The notes beneath the pieces were generated by a model. The model worked only from the letters and a program-made list of their open reading frames with translations. It searched no databases and had not been told where the DNA came from. A program made the translations under genes and the position numbers. Shown piece by piece: positions 33,737 to 42,301 of a stretch of 64,000 nucleotides of DNA. Positions within the stretch are counted from its first letter, which is position 1. Each line of letters starts with the position of its first letter. The stretch is from DASZVB01 sp035545855 (GTDB taxonomy: Bacteria; Myxococcota_A; Polyangia; Polyangiales; Polyangiaceae). The stretch spans positions 1 through 64,000 of the forward strand of contig DASZXK010000206.1 of NCBI GenBank assembly GCA_035545855.1, in the 5' to 3' direction.

Positions 33737-34348
33737 TCAGCGCGGCTTTTCGTCCTTCGCGATCGGCTTCGGCGGGGCGGGGGGCCGTCTCGGCACTCCG
33801 GTCGCGAAGGAGGCGACGAGCGCCGCCTCGTGGCCGTTGGTCTGGCCGCTCACCACGGGGAGCCGCATGGCGTCGTGCCACACGCCGACGATGATTCCGA
33901 CGCGCGGGGTGAGCTCGTCGGGCTTCGGCAGCTCGATCGTCTGCTTCTCCTGGTAGATCTTCCCGAGCTCCAGCGACGAAAGTCCGCCCTTCGTGCCCTC
34001 GAGCGCGGAGCGAAAGCCGCCCTCGTGATCGAAGTTCCGGAGCTGCCGTCCTTCGTCGTTCTCGATGTGAGTGAAGAGGCCCCAGCCGGGTTCGAGGCTG
34101 CCCGTCCGCTTCCAGTACAGCGTGAGCGTGACCTGCGAGCCCGGGGCCGCGGTACCCGAGGGCGAGACGGACGTTCCGACGATCTGCACCTTGCCGCCGA
34201 AGTCGAAGTTCGCCGAGCGAGCCTCTTCCGGCACGCCCCCGACGACGAAGGCCGACAGCTTCGCCGCGTCTTCCGGGGACCCGCCGGGCGCGCACCCTGC
34301 CGCGAGGGCGAGAACGACGATCGAAAATCCGAGCTCCCTCATCCTCAT
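33737..34348 (-). CDS. Lipoprotein paralogous to N-terminal domain of its neighbour
   Basis: A 203-aa lipoprotein (signal GFSIVVLALAAGC, lipobox AAGC). The mature domain (FDFGGKVQIVGTSV, VTLTLYWKRTG, GWGLFTHIENDEGR, VGIIVGVWHDAMRLPVVSG) matches the first 160 residues of the CBM9-like lipoprotein downstream, pointing to a tandem duplication. ATG at 34348 overlaps the ffh stop (TGATG), so translation may be coupled to SRP synthesis. Function is unknown. Confidence 0.78.
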   Translation of the reverse strand: MRMRELGFSIVVLALAAGCAPGGSPEDAAKLSAFVVGGVPEEARSANFDFGGKVQIVGTSVSPSGTAAPGSQVTLTLYWKRTGSLEPGWGLFTHIENDEGRQLRNFDHEGGFRSALEGTKGGLSSLELGKIYQEKQTIELPKPDELTPRVGIIVGVWHDAMRLPVVSGQTNGHEAALVASFATGVPRRPPAPPKPIAKDEKPR

Positions 34349-35988
34349 CACTTCCCTCGGTTCTTCTTTCGCGAGGCGCGCTCGCGCTTTCGCTGGTTCT
34401 TCTTCGCGTTCTTCTCGGCCTGGGAGAGCTTTCGCATCTGCGGAGTCCCCGCGCCGGACGCTCCGGCGAGCCCGGGCATTCCCGGAAACCCCGGCATTCC
34501 GCCCATTCCAGGCATCCCGGGGAATCCGGGCATTCCGCCCATCCCGGGCATTCCCGGCATTCCGGGCATGTTCTGCGGGAACTTGCCGCTCTTCATCGCG
34601 CGGCGGACGTTCCGCGCCATGTTCAGGTTCTTCAGGCCAGGGATGCGATCCAGAAGGCCTCCGCCTCCGCCGCCCATCCCCGTCATCATCTGCTGCATGA
34701 AGAGGAACTTCTGGACGAGCTCCGTCACCGCTTGCTCGGGGCTGCCGGAACCCTTCGCGATGCGCTTCACGCGGCCCGGTTCACGGACGAGCGCGTTCGG
34801 ATCCAGCCGCTCCCCCTTCGTCATCGACTGGATCATCGCCTCGATGCGAACGAGCTCCTGATCGTCCAGGTCCACCCCGGGCGGCATCATGTTGCCGAGG
34901 CCGGGGAGGCGTTCGACGAGATCCTTCAGGGACCCCATCTGCTTGATCATGCGGATCTGATTGAGGAAGTCGTCCAGGGAGAACTGGCCGGAGAGCATCC
35001 GGGCGGCGTCTTCTTCCGCCTTCTTCTGATCGACGACCTGCTCGAAGTCCTTCATCAGGCCGACGACGTCCCCCATTCCGAGGATCCGTCCGGCCATGCC
35101 TTCGGCGCGGAATTCTTCGAGCTTGTCCGTTCCTTCGCCGACGCCGGAGAAGACGACGGGCGCGCCCGTCACTTCCTTCACGCTGAGCGCCGCGCCGCCA
35201 CGCGCGTCCCCGTCGAGCTTCGTCAGCACGACGCCGGTGACGCCGAGCCGCTCGTTGAAGGACGCGGCCGTTCGCACGGCGTCCTGCCCGATCATGGCGT
35301 CGATGACGAGGAAGACGTTCTCCGGCGAGATGGCGCTCTTGATGTCCGAGAGCTCCTGCATCAGGGGCTCGTCGATCGCGAGACGTCCGGCGGTGTCGTA
35401 GACGATGACGTCCCGGCCGAGGCGCTTCGCCTCGGCCTCGGCCGTCTTGCAGATCTCGAGGGGCGTCGCTCCGGCGACGTTCCAGACGGGCACGTCGATC
35501 TGCGCGCCCAGCACCTTGAGCTGCTCCACGGCGGCCGGACGCTGCATGTCGGCCGCGACGAGGAGAGGCGAGCGGCCCTCGGACGCGAGGAGCCGAGCGA
35601 GCTTGGCGGACGTGGTCGTCTTACCGGAGCCCTGGAGACCGACCATCATGATGGCCGTCCGCTTCCCCTTGTCCGCGAAGTGGATGGGGTCGCCCTCGTG
35701 GCTCATCATGGCGACGAGCTCGTCGTGGCAGATCTTCACGAACTGATCGCCCGCGGAGACCTGGAACTTCTCTCCCCCGTGCTTCACCGTGGTGGCGAGC
35801 GTCTGCCCGAGCGCCTTTTCCTCCACCCGCGCGAGGAACCGCTTCACGACGCCGAGCTCGACGTCCGCCTCTAGGAGGGACGCGCGCACTTCCTGGAGCG
35901 CCGCGCGAACGTTCTTCTCGTTCAGCTCGGTGAGCCCGGCGAGGCGATTCTGGGCTTCGCGAAACCCTCGTTTCAGAGCGTCGAACAC
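34348..35988 (-). CDS. ffh: Signal recognition particle GTPase Ffh with GMPG-rich tail
   Basis: A 546-aa SRP54 homologue that delivers nascent membrane proteins to FtsY. The N domain is about 1-90. The G domain shows G1 GLQGSGKTTTSAKLA (about 110), DTAGRLAIDEPLM and TKLDGDARGGAAL. The M domain (about 330-460) has FLNQIRMIKQMGSL and a Met-rich segment. It is about 90 residues longer than E. coli Ffh because of a Gly-Met-Pro-Gly repeat tract (473-504) and a Lys/Arg-rich C-terminal end. The next two genes encode lipoproteins, the first overlapping by TGATG. Confidence 0.95.
   Translation of the reverse strand: MFDALKRGFREAQNRLAGLTELNEKNVRAALQEVRASLLEADVELGVVKRFLARVEEKALGQTLATTVKHGGEKFQVSAGDQFVKICHDELVAMMSHEGDPIHFADKGKRTAIMMVGLQGSGKTTTSAKLARLLASEGRSPLLVAADMQRPAAVEQLKVLGAQIDVPVWNVAGATPLEICKTAEAEAKRLGRDVIVYDTAGRLAIDEPLMQELSDIKSAISPENVFLVIDAMIGQDAVRTAASFNERLGVTGVVLTKLDGDARGGAALSVKEVTGAPVVFSGVGEGTDKLEEFRAEGMAGRILGMGDVVGLMKDFEQVVDQKKAEEDAARMLSGQFSLDDFLNQIRMIKQMGSLKDLVERLPGLGNMMPPGVDLDDQELVRIEAMIQSMTKGERLDPNALVREPGRVKRIAKGSGSPEQAVTELVQKFLFMQQMMTGMGGGGGGLLDRIPGLKNLNMARNVRRAMKSGKFPQNMPGMPGMPGMGGMPGFPGMPGMGGMPGFPGMPGLAGASGAGTPQMRKLSQAEKNAKKNQRKRERASRKKNRGK
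34476..34569 (-). repeat. GMPG-encoding repeat in ffh
   Basis: An in-frame, imperfect tandem repeat encoding Gly-Met/Phe-Pro-Gly units (for example GMGGMPGFPGMPGMGG) at about residues 473-504 of Ffh. The array is followed by a basic tail. It resembles a collagen-like or Met-rich low-complexity extension of the RNA- and signal-binding M domain. Confidence 0.85.
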
Positions 35989-36125
35989 CGCGGCCGCCTC
36001 TTACCACAAGGGACTCCCGAGAGGTCACCCCATTACCCGGAAAAGCTTTGAAAAATGGGTGTTTCGGGGGCCTCGGGAGGTGCGCCCCGCCGCGTGGGAC
36101 GGGGTTCGGGGTACGCTCCCGTCCG

Positions 36126-36899
36126 GTGAGGCAGTTACGCGTGGTGGTCTCGGCGGCGGCGCTGCTCTCCGCCGTCGCGTCCGTCGCCCACGCCGCGGAT
36201 CCCGCCGGCGCGGCGGGCACGGCACCGTTCCCGGAGGTTCCGGCTCCCCCCACGCGCGACGCGACGGATGGCGACGAACCGCTTCCGCCTCCGCCCGCGG
36301 TCGCGCCGGAGCCCCCGCGCTTCCGTCCGCCCGACGCCGCGGCAGGGCCACGCGCCGAAGGTCTGCCCGCCCCTTCCGGACCCGCAGCGGGCGTCCGCGG
36401 ACCCGAGAGCGGCTACGGATCGCCGGAAGCGACGGCCCCACCGCGCCCGAGCGACGCTCCGCCCCTGCCGCGGCGAATGAAGCGTCGGTCGTACGGCTAT
36501 CAGACGTTGCTGAGCGACGTCTTCGCCGGCTTGCTGCTCGCCGCCGGACACGGCGACGACACGGTCTACGCGGTGGGGCTCGGCATCTACCTCGGGGGTG
36601 GGCCTTTGATTCACGCGCTCCACGGCCACGAGGGCAAGGCCGTCGGAAGCCTGGCGCTTCGCGGAGCGGGCCCGCTACTCATCGTCGCGGGGAGCCAGTC
36701 GACCGGAACGAGCAGCGACGACGACGTGGGGCTCATCGCGCTCGGCGTCCTCGCGATTCCCGCCGCGGTCGTCCTGGACGCGGCCGCGCTCGCGCGTGAA
36801 GAGGTCCCGGACGACACCGAGAGCGCGCACCTCCGCGTCTCGCCGTTCGTGCTTCCGCACGGGTCGGGGGCGGGGCTGTCGATCGGGGGAGAGCTTTGA
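36126..36899 (+). CDS. Pro-rich exported protein with C-terminal hydrophobic segments
   Basis: A 257-aa protein starting at GTG 36126, which gives a good signal peptide (VVVSAAALLSAVASVAHAA). A Pro/Ala-rich region (about 25-115) is followed by hydrophobic, Gly-rich helices (about 140-230, VFAGLLLAAGHG, LGVLAIPAAVVLDAA) and a short end. The family is not recognised; the pattern (signal, Pro-rich linker, small glycine-rich membrane part) is frequent in myxobacterial envelope proteins. It is followed after 17 bp by the thioesterase gene. Confidence 0.65.
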   Translation: MRQLRVVVSAAALLSAVASVAHAADPAGAAGTAPFPEVPAPPTRDATDGDEPLPPPPAVAPEPPRFRPPDAAAGPRAEGLPAPSGPAAGVRGPESGYGSPEATAPPRPSDAPPLPRRMKRRSYGYQTLLSDVFAGLLLAAGHGDDTVYAVGLGIYLGGGPLIHALHGHEGKAVGSLALRGAGPLLIVAGSQSTGTSSDDDVGLIALGVLAIPAAVVLDAAALAREEVPDDTESAHLRVSPFVLPHGSGAGLSIGGEL

Positions 36900-36916
36900 G
36901 TAGGATGGGAGCGACG

Positions 36917-37465
36917 ATGAAACCCCGCTCTCCCGGTTCTTCCCGCGTCGAGATGACCCAGATCGTGATGCCGACGCACACGAACGGTGCTTCCGGCGTG
37001 CTCTTCGGTGGCATGCTCATGCAGTGGATCGACGTGTGCGCGGCGGTCTCTGCGATGCGTCACTGCGGCGGCGCGGCCGTCACCGCGTCGATCGACCGGC
37101 TGGATTTCCTGGTCCCCATTCACGTCGGAGACGTCGTGGTGCTGCAGTCCCAGGTGAACTTCGCGTCGCGCACGAGCATGGAGGTCGGGTGCCGCGTCGA
37201 GACCGAGAACCCGCGGACCGGCAAGCGCCGTTACACGACGAAGGCGTACCTCACGTTCGTCGCGACGGACGCCGAGGGAAGGCCCCGTGAAGTCCCGCCC
37301 GTCCTGCCGAAGACGAAGGAGGACAAGCGACGTTTCGAGAACGCCAAGGTCCGCCGGGAGCACCGGCTCGTCGCGGCCGGCAAGCTGAAGAGCGCTCCGG
37401 AAGAGACGCCGCGGAGCGGTGTGCCGAGGAGCCCGCGGCGCGCCACGCACCGAACGCGCGCCTAG
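36917..37465 (+). CDS. Acyl-CoA thioesterase, hotdog fold
   Basis: A 182-aa single-hotdog thioesterase that hydrolyses acyl-CoA. The signature MTQIVMPTHTNGASGVLFGGMLMQWID is that of the YciA/BACH group, with the catalytic Asp in WIDVCAAVSAMRH, followed by VTASIDRLDFLVPIHVGDVV. The C-terminal 50 residues are basic and of low complexity, beyond the usual fold. ATG 36917 has a GGGAG 5 nt upstream and is favoured over ATG 36905. Confidence 0.88.
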   Translation: MKPRSPGSSRVEMTQIVMPTHTNGASGVLFGGMLMQWIDVCAAVSAMRHCGGAAVTASIDRLDFLVPIHVGDVVVLQSQVNFASRTSMEVGCRVETENPRTGKRRYTTKAYLTFVATDAEGRPREVPPVLPKTKEDKRRFENAKVRREHRLVAAGKLKSAPEETPRSGVPRSPRRATHRTRA

Positions 37466-37478
37466 AGCCGGGGAACCA

Positions 37479-38483
37479 TCAGGGCTGCGAGCTCGAGCTC
37501 GAGTCATCCAGGATGCCGGCACACACGTTCGCGTCCACCGGGGCGAGCGTGCCGCACACGCTGTTCCGGCAGGCCCCGCTCTGGCACTCCGTGGAGCTCT
37601 GGCAGGACGTACCCATGGGCAGGCGCGGTTTGCACGTCGGCTCGGCCGATGTCACGTCGCAGTACGTGGCCGAGTTGCACTCCGTGTAGTTCGGGCAAGG
37701 TCCCGACGCCTTCTGAGCGACGCACCGAGTCCCGTCGCAGTAGGCGCCGGCGGCGCAGTAGGTGGTGCACGGTTGGCCGAGGGCGGGAAGGGCCGCGCAA
37801 GTGTACGTCGCGTCGTCGCAGTAGAGGCCGCTCGTGGTCTCGCAGCTCTTCGCTCCGGGCGGCGGCTCCGCTCCGCTCGACGAGAGCGTGGAGCTGCAGA
37901 ACGTCACCGCCGGTTCGGTCCTGCACGTCGCGTTGCACGGATCGCCGAGCGCGCCGGGGGTCGACGACGTCGCGCCCGGCACCGTACAGATTCCGTCGAC
38001 GCAGCTCGCGTTGCCGCCGCTCGGGTCGGCACACTCCGGCGATTTGGTGCACGACGCGCCCTCCGGAACGTGTCCGACGTAGACGTGCCCGCACGCGGGC
38101 TGCTTCACGATCGCGGCGCCGCACGTCTGGTACGTCTGCACGAACTGCGCGACGCAGTCCCCGGCGTTGTTCGCGTCGTAGGTGACGATCGGCGAGTTGG
38201 CCGGGTAGAGCACCTGCGTCTGGACGAGCCGCTCGAGGTTCGTTTCGCACGTCGCCTGATCGGCGCTCAGCCTGTTCTGCTGACAGCAAGCCGCGATGGC
38301 TGCGCACCCCTGTCGCGCGACTTCTCGAGCGAAATCCGCCTCCGCGACGGGCGTTCCGCTGGCAGGTGGCACCGTCCTCGGGCCCGTCGAGGTCCCGCCG
38401 CTGCCTCCGCTCGTCGTCCCACCACACGCGACCAGGAACGCCGCCGTCGCGACGGTTCGGAACGCCCGCCTCGGACCCTTCAT
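37479..38483 (-). CDS. Cys-rich lipoprotein
   Basis: A 334-aa lipoprotein (signal AFRTVATAAFLVAC, lipobox LVAC then GG). A Ser/Gly/Thr-rich linker precedes a mature part rich in Cys, with CxxGICT, CxxGAYCDGTRC and CQSSTECQSGACRNSVC patterns, the style of the Cys-rich secreted repeats common in Myxococcota. Function is unknown. The frame extends upstream of the ATG at 38483, but without signal-like sequence, so I took the ATG. Confidence 0.78.
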   Translation of the reverse strand: MKGPRRAFRTVATAAFLVACGGTTSGGSGGTSTGPRTVPPASGTPVAEADFAREVARQGCAAIAACCQQNRLSADQATCETNLERLVQTQVLYPANSPIVTYDANNAGDCVAQFVQTYQTCGAAIVKQPACGHVYVGHVPEGASCTKSPECADPSGGNASCVDGICTVPGATSSTPGALGDPCNATCRTEPAVTFCSSTLSSSGAEPPPGAKSCETTSGLYCDDATYTCAALPALGQPCTTYCAAGAYCDGTRCVAQKASGPCPNYTECNSATYCDVTSAEPTCKPRLPMGTSCQSSTECQSGACRNSVCGTLAPVDANVCAGILDDSSSSSQP

Positions 38484-38569
38484 GTGTCGAAGACTATCGC
38501 ACGGACGGCGCGCGCGAAAGCCGGCGTCACCCGAGACCGTCGGAGGCGAGAGAAGCGCTCGCGGAACTC

Positions 38570-39430
38570 TCAGCCCCCGCGTCGCCGCGCCGCTTCCAGG
38601 ACGCGAGCGTAGATCTCGCGGCGCGGTTTGTTCCACCTCGCCGCGACGTCCGTCGCGACCGTCCGCGGAGAGTCCCCGGCTTCGAGCCGCTCGGCGATGA
38701 GCGCGTCCACGTCCGAGTCCGGAGGCCCTTCTTCTGCGTTGCCGTCGGCGTCCGCGCCGCGCGAGACGACGATCGTGAACTCTCCGCGCGCGGTGATCCC
38801 CGCCTTCGCGAGCTCGGCGAGCGTGCCGCGGCGCACTTCCTCGTGCACCTTGGTGAGCTCTCTCGCGACGCAGGCTTCTCTGTCCGGCATGACCTGGGCG
38901 AGGTCCCGGAGCGTGTCGTCCGCGCGCCCCGGAGCCTCGAACAGCACGACGGGGAACTCGGAGGCGCGGATCTTCGCGACCATGCCGGCGCGCTTCGTCC
39001 CTTTTCGCGGCAAGAAGCCGAGGAAGAGGAACGGCCCGTCGACGAGCCCGCTCACGGCGACCGCCGCGGTGACGGCGCTCGGTCCGGGGACGGACGTGAT
39101 CGGCACGCCGCGGAGCGACGCGGCGCGCACGAGCTTCGCTCCCGGGTCGCTCACGCCGGGCGTCCCCGCGTCCGTCACGAGCGCGAGCGTCTCTCCGCCC
39201 GCGAGCCGCTCGGCGAGGTCCGTCACGGCGCGCTCCGTCGCGTTCGCGTCGAGCGAGACGACCGGTTTGCGTCCGATCCCGAGGTGCGACAGGAGCGCGC
39301 GGGTCCGTCGCGTGTCTTCCGCGACCACGGCGTCCACGATGGACAGCGTCTCCTCGGCGCGCTTCCCGAGGTCCCCCAGGTTTCCGATCGGAGTGCCGAC
39401 CACGTAGAGGGTGCCGGGTCCCTCAGCCAC
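38570..39430 (-). CDS. rsmI: 16S rRNA (cytidine1402-2'-O)-methyltransferase RsmI
   Basis: A 286-aa SAM-dependent tetrapyrrole-methylase-fold enzyme that 2'-O-methylates C1402 of 16S rRNA. Landmarks are LYVVGTPIGNLGD, AEDTRRTRALLSHLGI, ALVTDAGTPGVSDPG, GPSAVTAAVAVSGL and FLFLGFLPRKG. The length is normal. The GTG start at 39430 lies inside the 3-prime end of rpoH (8-bp overlap), implying coupled expression of a heat-shock-type sigma factor and a ribosome-modifying enzyme. Confidence 0.93.
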   Translation of the reverse strand: MAEGPGTLYVVGTPIGNLGDLGKRAEETLSIVDAVVAEDTRRTRALLSHLGIGRKPVVSLDANATERAVTDLAERLAGGETLALVTDAGTPGVSDPGAKLVRAASLRGVPITSVPGPSAVTAAVAVSGLVDGPFLFLGFLPRKGTKRAGMVAKIRASEFPVVLFEAPGRADDTLRDLAQVMPDREACVARELTKVHEEVRRGTLAELAKAGITARGEFTIVVSRGADADGNAEEGPPDSDVDALIAERLEAGDSPRTVATDVAARWNKPRREIYARVLEAARRRGG

Positions 39431-40496
39431 CGACTTCCACCGCGTCCCCGAGCTTGGACTTCAGGAACTCCCGGAGTTTTCCGGTCAAGCGCGCCTCGAG
39501 CTGCCGGACGCGCTCCCGGGAGACGCCGAACTGATCGCCGAGCTCCTGGAGGGTGAGCGGGTCCTCCGCGACGAGGCGCTTGTCGAAGATGTCGAGCTCC
39601 TTGCCGGCGAGCGTGGTGCGAAATTCGTCGAGCTGCTCGCGGACGAGCTCGGAGAGCTCCGCGCTCTCCGTCGCCGCCTCCGGGCCCTCCGAGTACGAAG
39701 GGAGGAGATCCATCCGCGTCGTCTTCCGGCCTTCGCTGTCCCCGACGGGGGCGTCGAGCGAAGCGTCGCTCCGGGCGAGCCGCCGGTCCATCTCGATGAC
39801 GTCCTTCTCGTCCACCTTGAGACTGGACGCGATGGCCGCGTGGCTCGGCTCGATCCCCATCGCCGAGAGGCGCGCCTTCTCCTTGTTCAGGTTGAAGAAC
39901 AGGCGGCGCTGCGCCTGCGTCGTCCCGATCTTCACGAGGCGCCAGTTGTTCAGGATGAACCGGAGCATGTACGCGCGGATCCACCACGCCGCGTAGCTCG
40001 AGAGCTTCACGCCGCGGTGCGGGTCGTACCGCTTCACGGCCTGCATGAGCCCGATGTTCCCCTCCTGGATCAGGTCCATGATGTTCCGGTACGCGCGCCG
40101 GTACTCGTAGGCGAGCTTCACCACGAGCCGGAGGTTCGCCGTCACGAGCCGCGCGGCGGCGTCGACGTCTCCGTCTTTCGAGTACGCGACGGCGAGCTTG
40201 TGCTCTTCGTCGGGCGTGAGGAGCGGGTGCCGCTGCACCTCGCGCATGTAGAGCGAGAGCGGGTCGGCTCGCGTGAGCCCGGTGCTCTTCTCCTTCTCGC
40301 CGATCTTCTCGAGCTCGGCGCGGTCCACGACCTCGGCCTCGGCTTCGACGACGTCGTCGCCGAGCTCGTCGTCCCCGTGGTCCTCGTCGCCGTCCGTCTC
40401 TTCGGCCTCGGCCTCCGTGGCGTCGTCCGATTCCTCGGGCTCACGGCCCTTCTGCGCCTTCGGCGCCCTGGGTTTGGAGGGTTTCTTCTTCGCCAC
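39423..40496 (-). CDS. rpoH: RpoH-type sigma factor
   Basis: A 357-aa sigma-70 family protein of the RpoH group. Region 2 is very clear (LRLVVKLAYEYRRAYRNIMDLIQEGNIGLMQAVKRYDPHRG, then SSYAAWWIRAYMLRFI), the RpoH box is QRRLFFNLN (about 195-203), and region 4 has LTLQELGDQFGVSRERVRQLE. The N-terminus carries an acidic, low-complexity extension (about 15-55) not present in E. coli sigma-32. It could be a heat-shock sigma or one of the related developmental sigmas of myxobacteria. It overlaps the start of rsmI. Confidence 0.9.
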   Translation of the reverse strand: MAKKKPSKPRAPKAQKGREPEESDDATEAEAEETDGDEDHGDDELGDDVVEAEAEVVDRAELEKIGEKEKSTGLTRADPLSLYMREVQRHPLLTPDEEHKLAVAYSKDGDVDAAARLVTANLRLVVKLAYEYRRAYRNIMDLIQEGNIGLMQAVKRYDPHRGVKLSSYAAWWIRAYMLRFILNNWRLVKIGTTQAQRRLFFNLNKEKARLSAMGIEPSHAAIASSLKVDEKDVIEMDRRLARSDASLDAPVGDSEGRKTTRMDLLPSYSEGPEAATESAELSELVREQLDEFRTTLAGKELDIFDKRLVAEDPLTLQELGDQFGVSRERVRQLEARLTGKLREFLKSKLGDAVEVGG

Positions 40497-40585
40497 GCGG
40501 ACCTTTCGGGCGAAAGAACGTGCTTCCGGGGGTGCCCGGGGTCAAGCGCGCCCCGCCGAGGCGGCTCCTCCGGCCGGGGAAATCG

Positions 40586-41335
40586 TCACTCGACCTTCAC
40601 GGGGCGTCCCGCCGTCGGCGCCGTGTCCAGCAAGACGACTTTGTCGAGCTTCTGTTTCTCGAGCGACTGCGTGGCAGCCGCGAGGTCGTACACGAGCCCC
40701 CACTCGACGTCCTCGTCTGCGGAGACGAAGACCCACGGCGAATCCTTGCAGCGCTTCGCCGCGGCGCCGAGGCTGTCTTCCGTCATCGCCATGTCGGGCC
40801 CCGCGAGGCCCTTCGGGCTCTTCACGGCCGTGCCGCCCTTGAGGCTCCACACGGCGTTCCGGCGTTCGGAGAGCACCTTCGCCACGACGCTGCAGCCGGG
40901 CGCGGACTTCGCTTCCGTCTTCGGGAGGAACTTCACCGTCTTCGGGAACTCCGTCCGCGTCTCCGTCGTGACGGTGACGCTCGCGGCGCCGCCCGCTTCG
41001 AGCCCGCGCATCATCGCGGCGACGTGCGCGAGCTTGGACTTCCGATCCGCCTGGAGCGCGACGTCCTTCCCCGACACCCACTCCGCGTTCTCCTTGATCG
41101 CGTCGGCGAGCTTCTGCTTGCCGTCGGGCTTGTCGATGAGGATGTACGTCCAGGACACCTTCGGCCCTTCTTCCCCGACGGTGAACTCGGGCGGGCCCTT
41201 CGGCTTCGGCGGCTCGGTGATCGGCGGCGGCTCCTTCGGGGCCGCCTTGTTCTCGAAGGGGTTCTCCTTCGGCTTGGAGTCGCACGCGACGAGCGCGAGG
41301 CACGCGAGAGCGACGGGGACGATGAAGCCGCGCAT
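40586..41335 (-). CDS. Lipoprotein with two ExbD/TolR-like domains
   Basis: A 249-aa lipoprotein (signal PVALACLALVAC, lipobox LVAC then DS). Two segments resemble the periplasmic domain of ExbD/TolR: about 75-125 (KLADAIKENAEWVSGKDVAL, AHVAAMMRGLEAGGA) and about 195-240 (SPWVFVSADEDVEWGLVYDL, KLDKVVLLD). The membrane helix that normally anchors ExbD is absent; lipid modification would anchor the protein instead. It is probably a stand-alone derivative of a biopolymer-transport domain. Function is unknown. Confidence 0.72.
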   Translation of the reverse strand: MRGFIVPVALACLALVACDSKPKENPFENKAAPKEPPPITEPPKPKGPPEFTVGEEGPKVSWTYILIDKPDGKQKLADAIKENAEWVSGKDVALQADRKSKLAHVAAMMRGLEAGGAASVTVTTETRTEFPKTVKFLPKTEAKSAPGCSVVAKVLSERRNAVWSLKGGTAVKSPKGLAGPDMAMTEDSLGAAAKRCKDSPWVFVSADEDVEWGLVYDLAAATQSLEKQKLDKVVLLDTAPTAGRPVKVE

Positions 41336-41394
41336 CGGGGCGCGAGTCTATCAGAAGTCCCGGAGGCCTTGTCCGCCGCTTCGCGCGGCCGCGC

Positions 41395-42201
41395 TCACTG
41401 GATGGCGGCGCAGATCGACGACCCCGGCACGATGCGATCGTCGCACTTGTACGTATCTGCCTTCACGAGAACGCAGATGCGGGTCGCGCAGTCGTCGTCG
41501 GTCTCGCACGGGTCGCCCTTCTGTCCGAGCGCCTTGCAGGTCGCCCCGGCCACGCCGCCGTCGCCGCCGTTCGTCGGGGTCGCCTGGCAGAGGAAGCCCG
41601 TCGTGCAGGGCTCCGCGTCGGAGCACGGGGCGGCGTCTCCGCCGCCCTCGACACAGTGATTGCCGCTGTCGCAGTAGTAGCCGTCCCCGCACACGGCGTC
41701 CTCGGCGCTGCAGCTCCCGCCGTTGTCCACCGGCGCGGGCTTCTCGCAGAGGCCCGACGCGTGTCCCGCCCTGCGAACGCACGCGAGATCTTCCTCGCGG
41801 TTGCAGTCCGAGTCGCTCTGGCAGGACTCGCCCGTGCTCCCCGAGCCGGAAAGGACCTTCGAGCAGGCCCCCGCGAACTCGACGATGAGATCTCTGTCCT
41901 CCGGGGACATCTTGCCGTCGGCATACGCCGCGTCGATCGCGTCGAGGCAATCCTGAGCGCCGGCGGACGAGTATTTTCCGTCGGGGACCTTCGCCTTGCA
42001 CGTGGTCTCGCCCGAAGCGATGCAGGCATCGGCGCCGCCCGCGAGGCAGCCGTCGATCACCTCGGGCCGGCAGTTCCGCGCCGCCCACTCGTGACAGAAG
42101 CTCTCGCGGTCCGCGTAGCTCGGGCCCGCGGGGCTCGACTTCTTGCCGGAACAGGAGATCTCGAGACCGAGGAGCAATCCGAGAGCGAGGACTCGTCGCA
42201 T
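41395..42201 (-). CDS. Cys-rich lipoprotein
   Basis: A 268-aa exported protein (signal VLALGLLLGLEISC). The mature part holds more than 20 Cys, with repeated CxSDxDC, CEKPAP, CGDGYYCDSGNHC and CETDDDC units similar to those in the lipoprotein at 37479 and the kelch protein at 17133, a style common in Myxococcota. A helical segment (about 95-125) precedes the repeats. Function is unknown. The gene diverges from the esterase gene at 42302. Confidence 0.78.
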   Translation of the reverse strand: MRRVLALGLLLGLEISCSGKKSSPAGPSYADRESFCHEWAARNCRPEVIDGCLAGGADACIASGETTCKAKVPDGKYSSAGAQDCLDAIDAAYADGKMSPEDRDLIVEFAGACSKVLSGSGSTGESCQSDSDCNREEDLACVRRAGHASGLCEKPAPVDNGGSCSAEDAVCGDGYYCDSGNHCVEGGGDAAPCSDAEPCTTGFLCQATPTNGGDGGVAGATCKALGQKGDPCETDDDCATRICVLVKADTYKCDDRIVPGSSICAAIQ

Positions 42202-42301
42202 GGCTCGCTTTTGCGGGAGCGACCCGCTTCGGGCAAGTTCTCGGCGTGGCTTTTTGCCCCGAGCGCTTGCCGCGCCGGAAAGGTGGTGGGACACCGACCG
42301 G

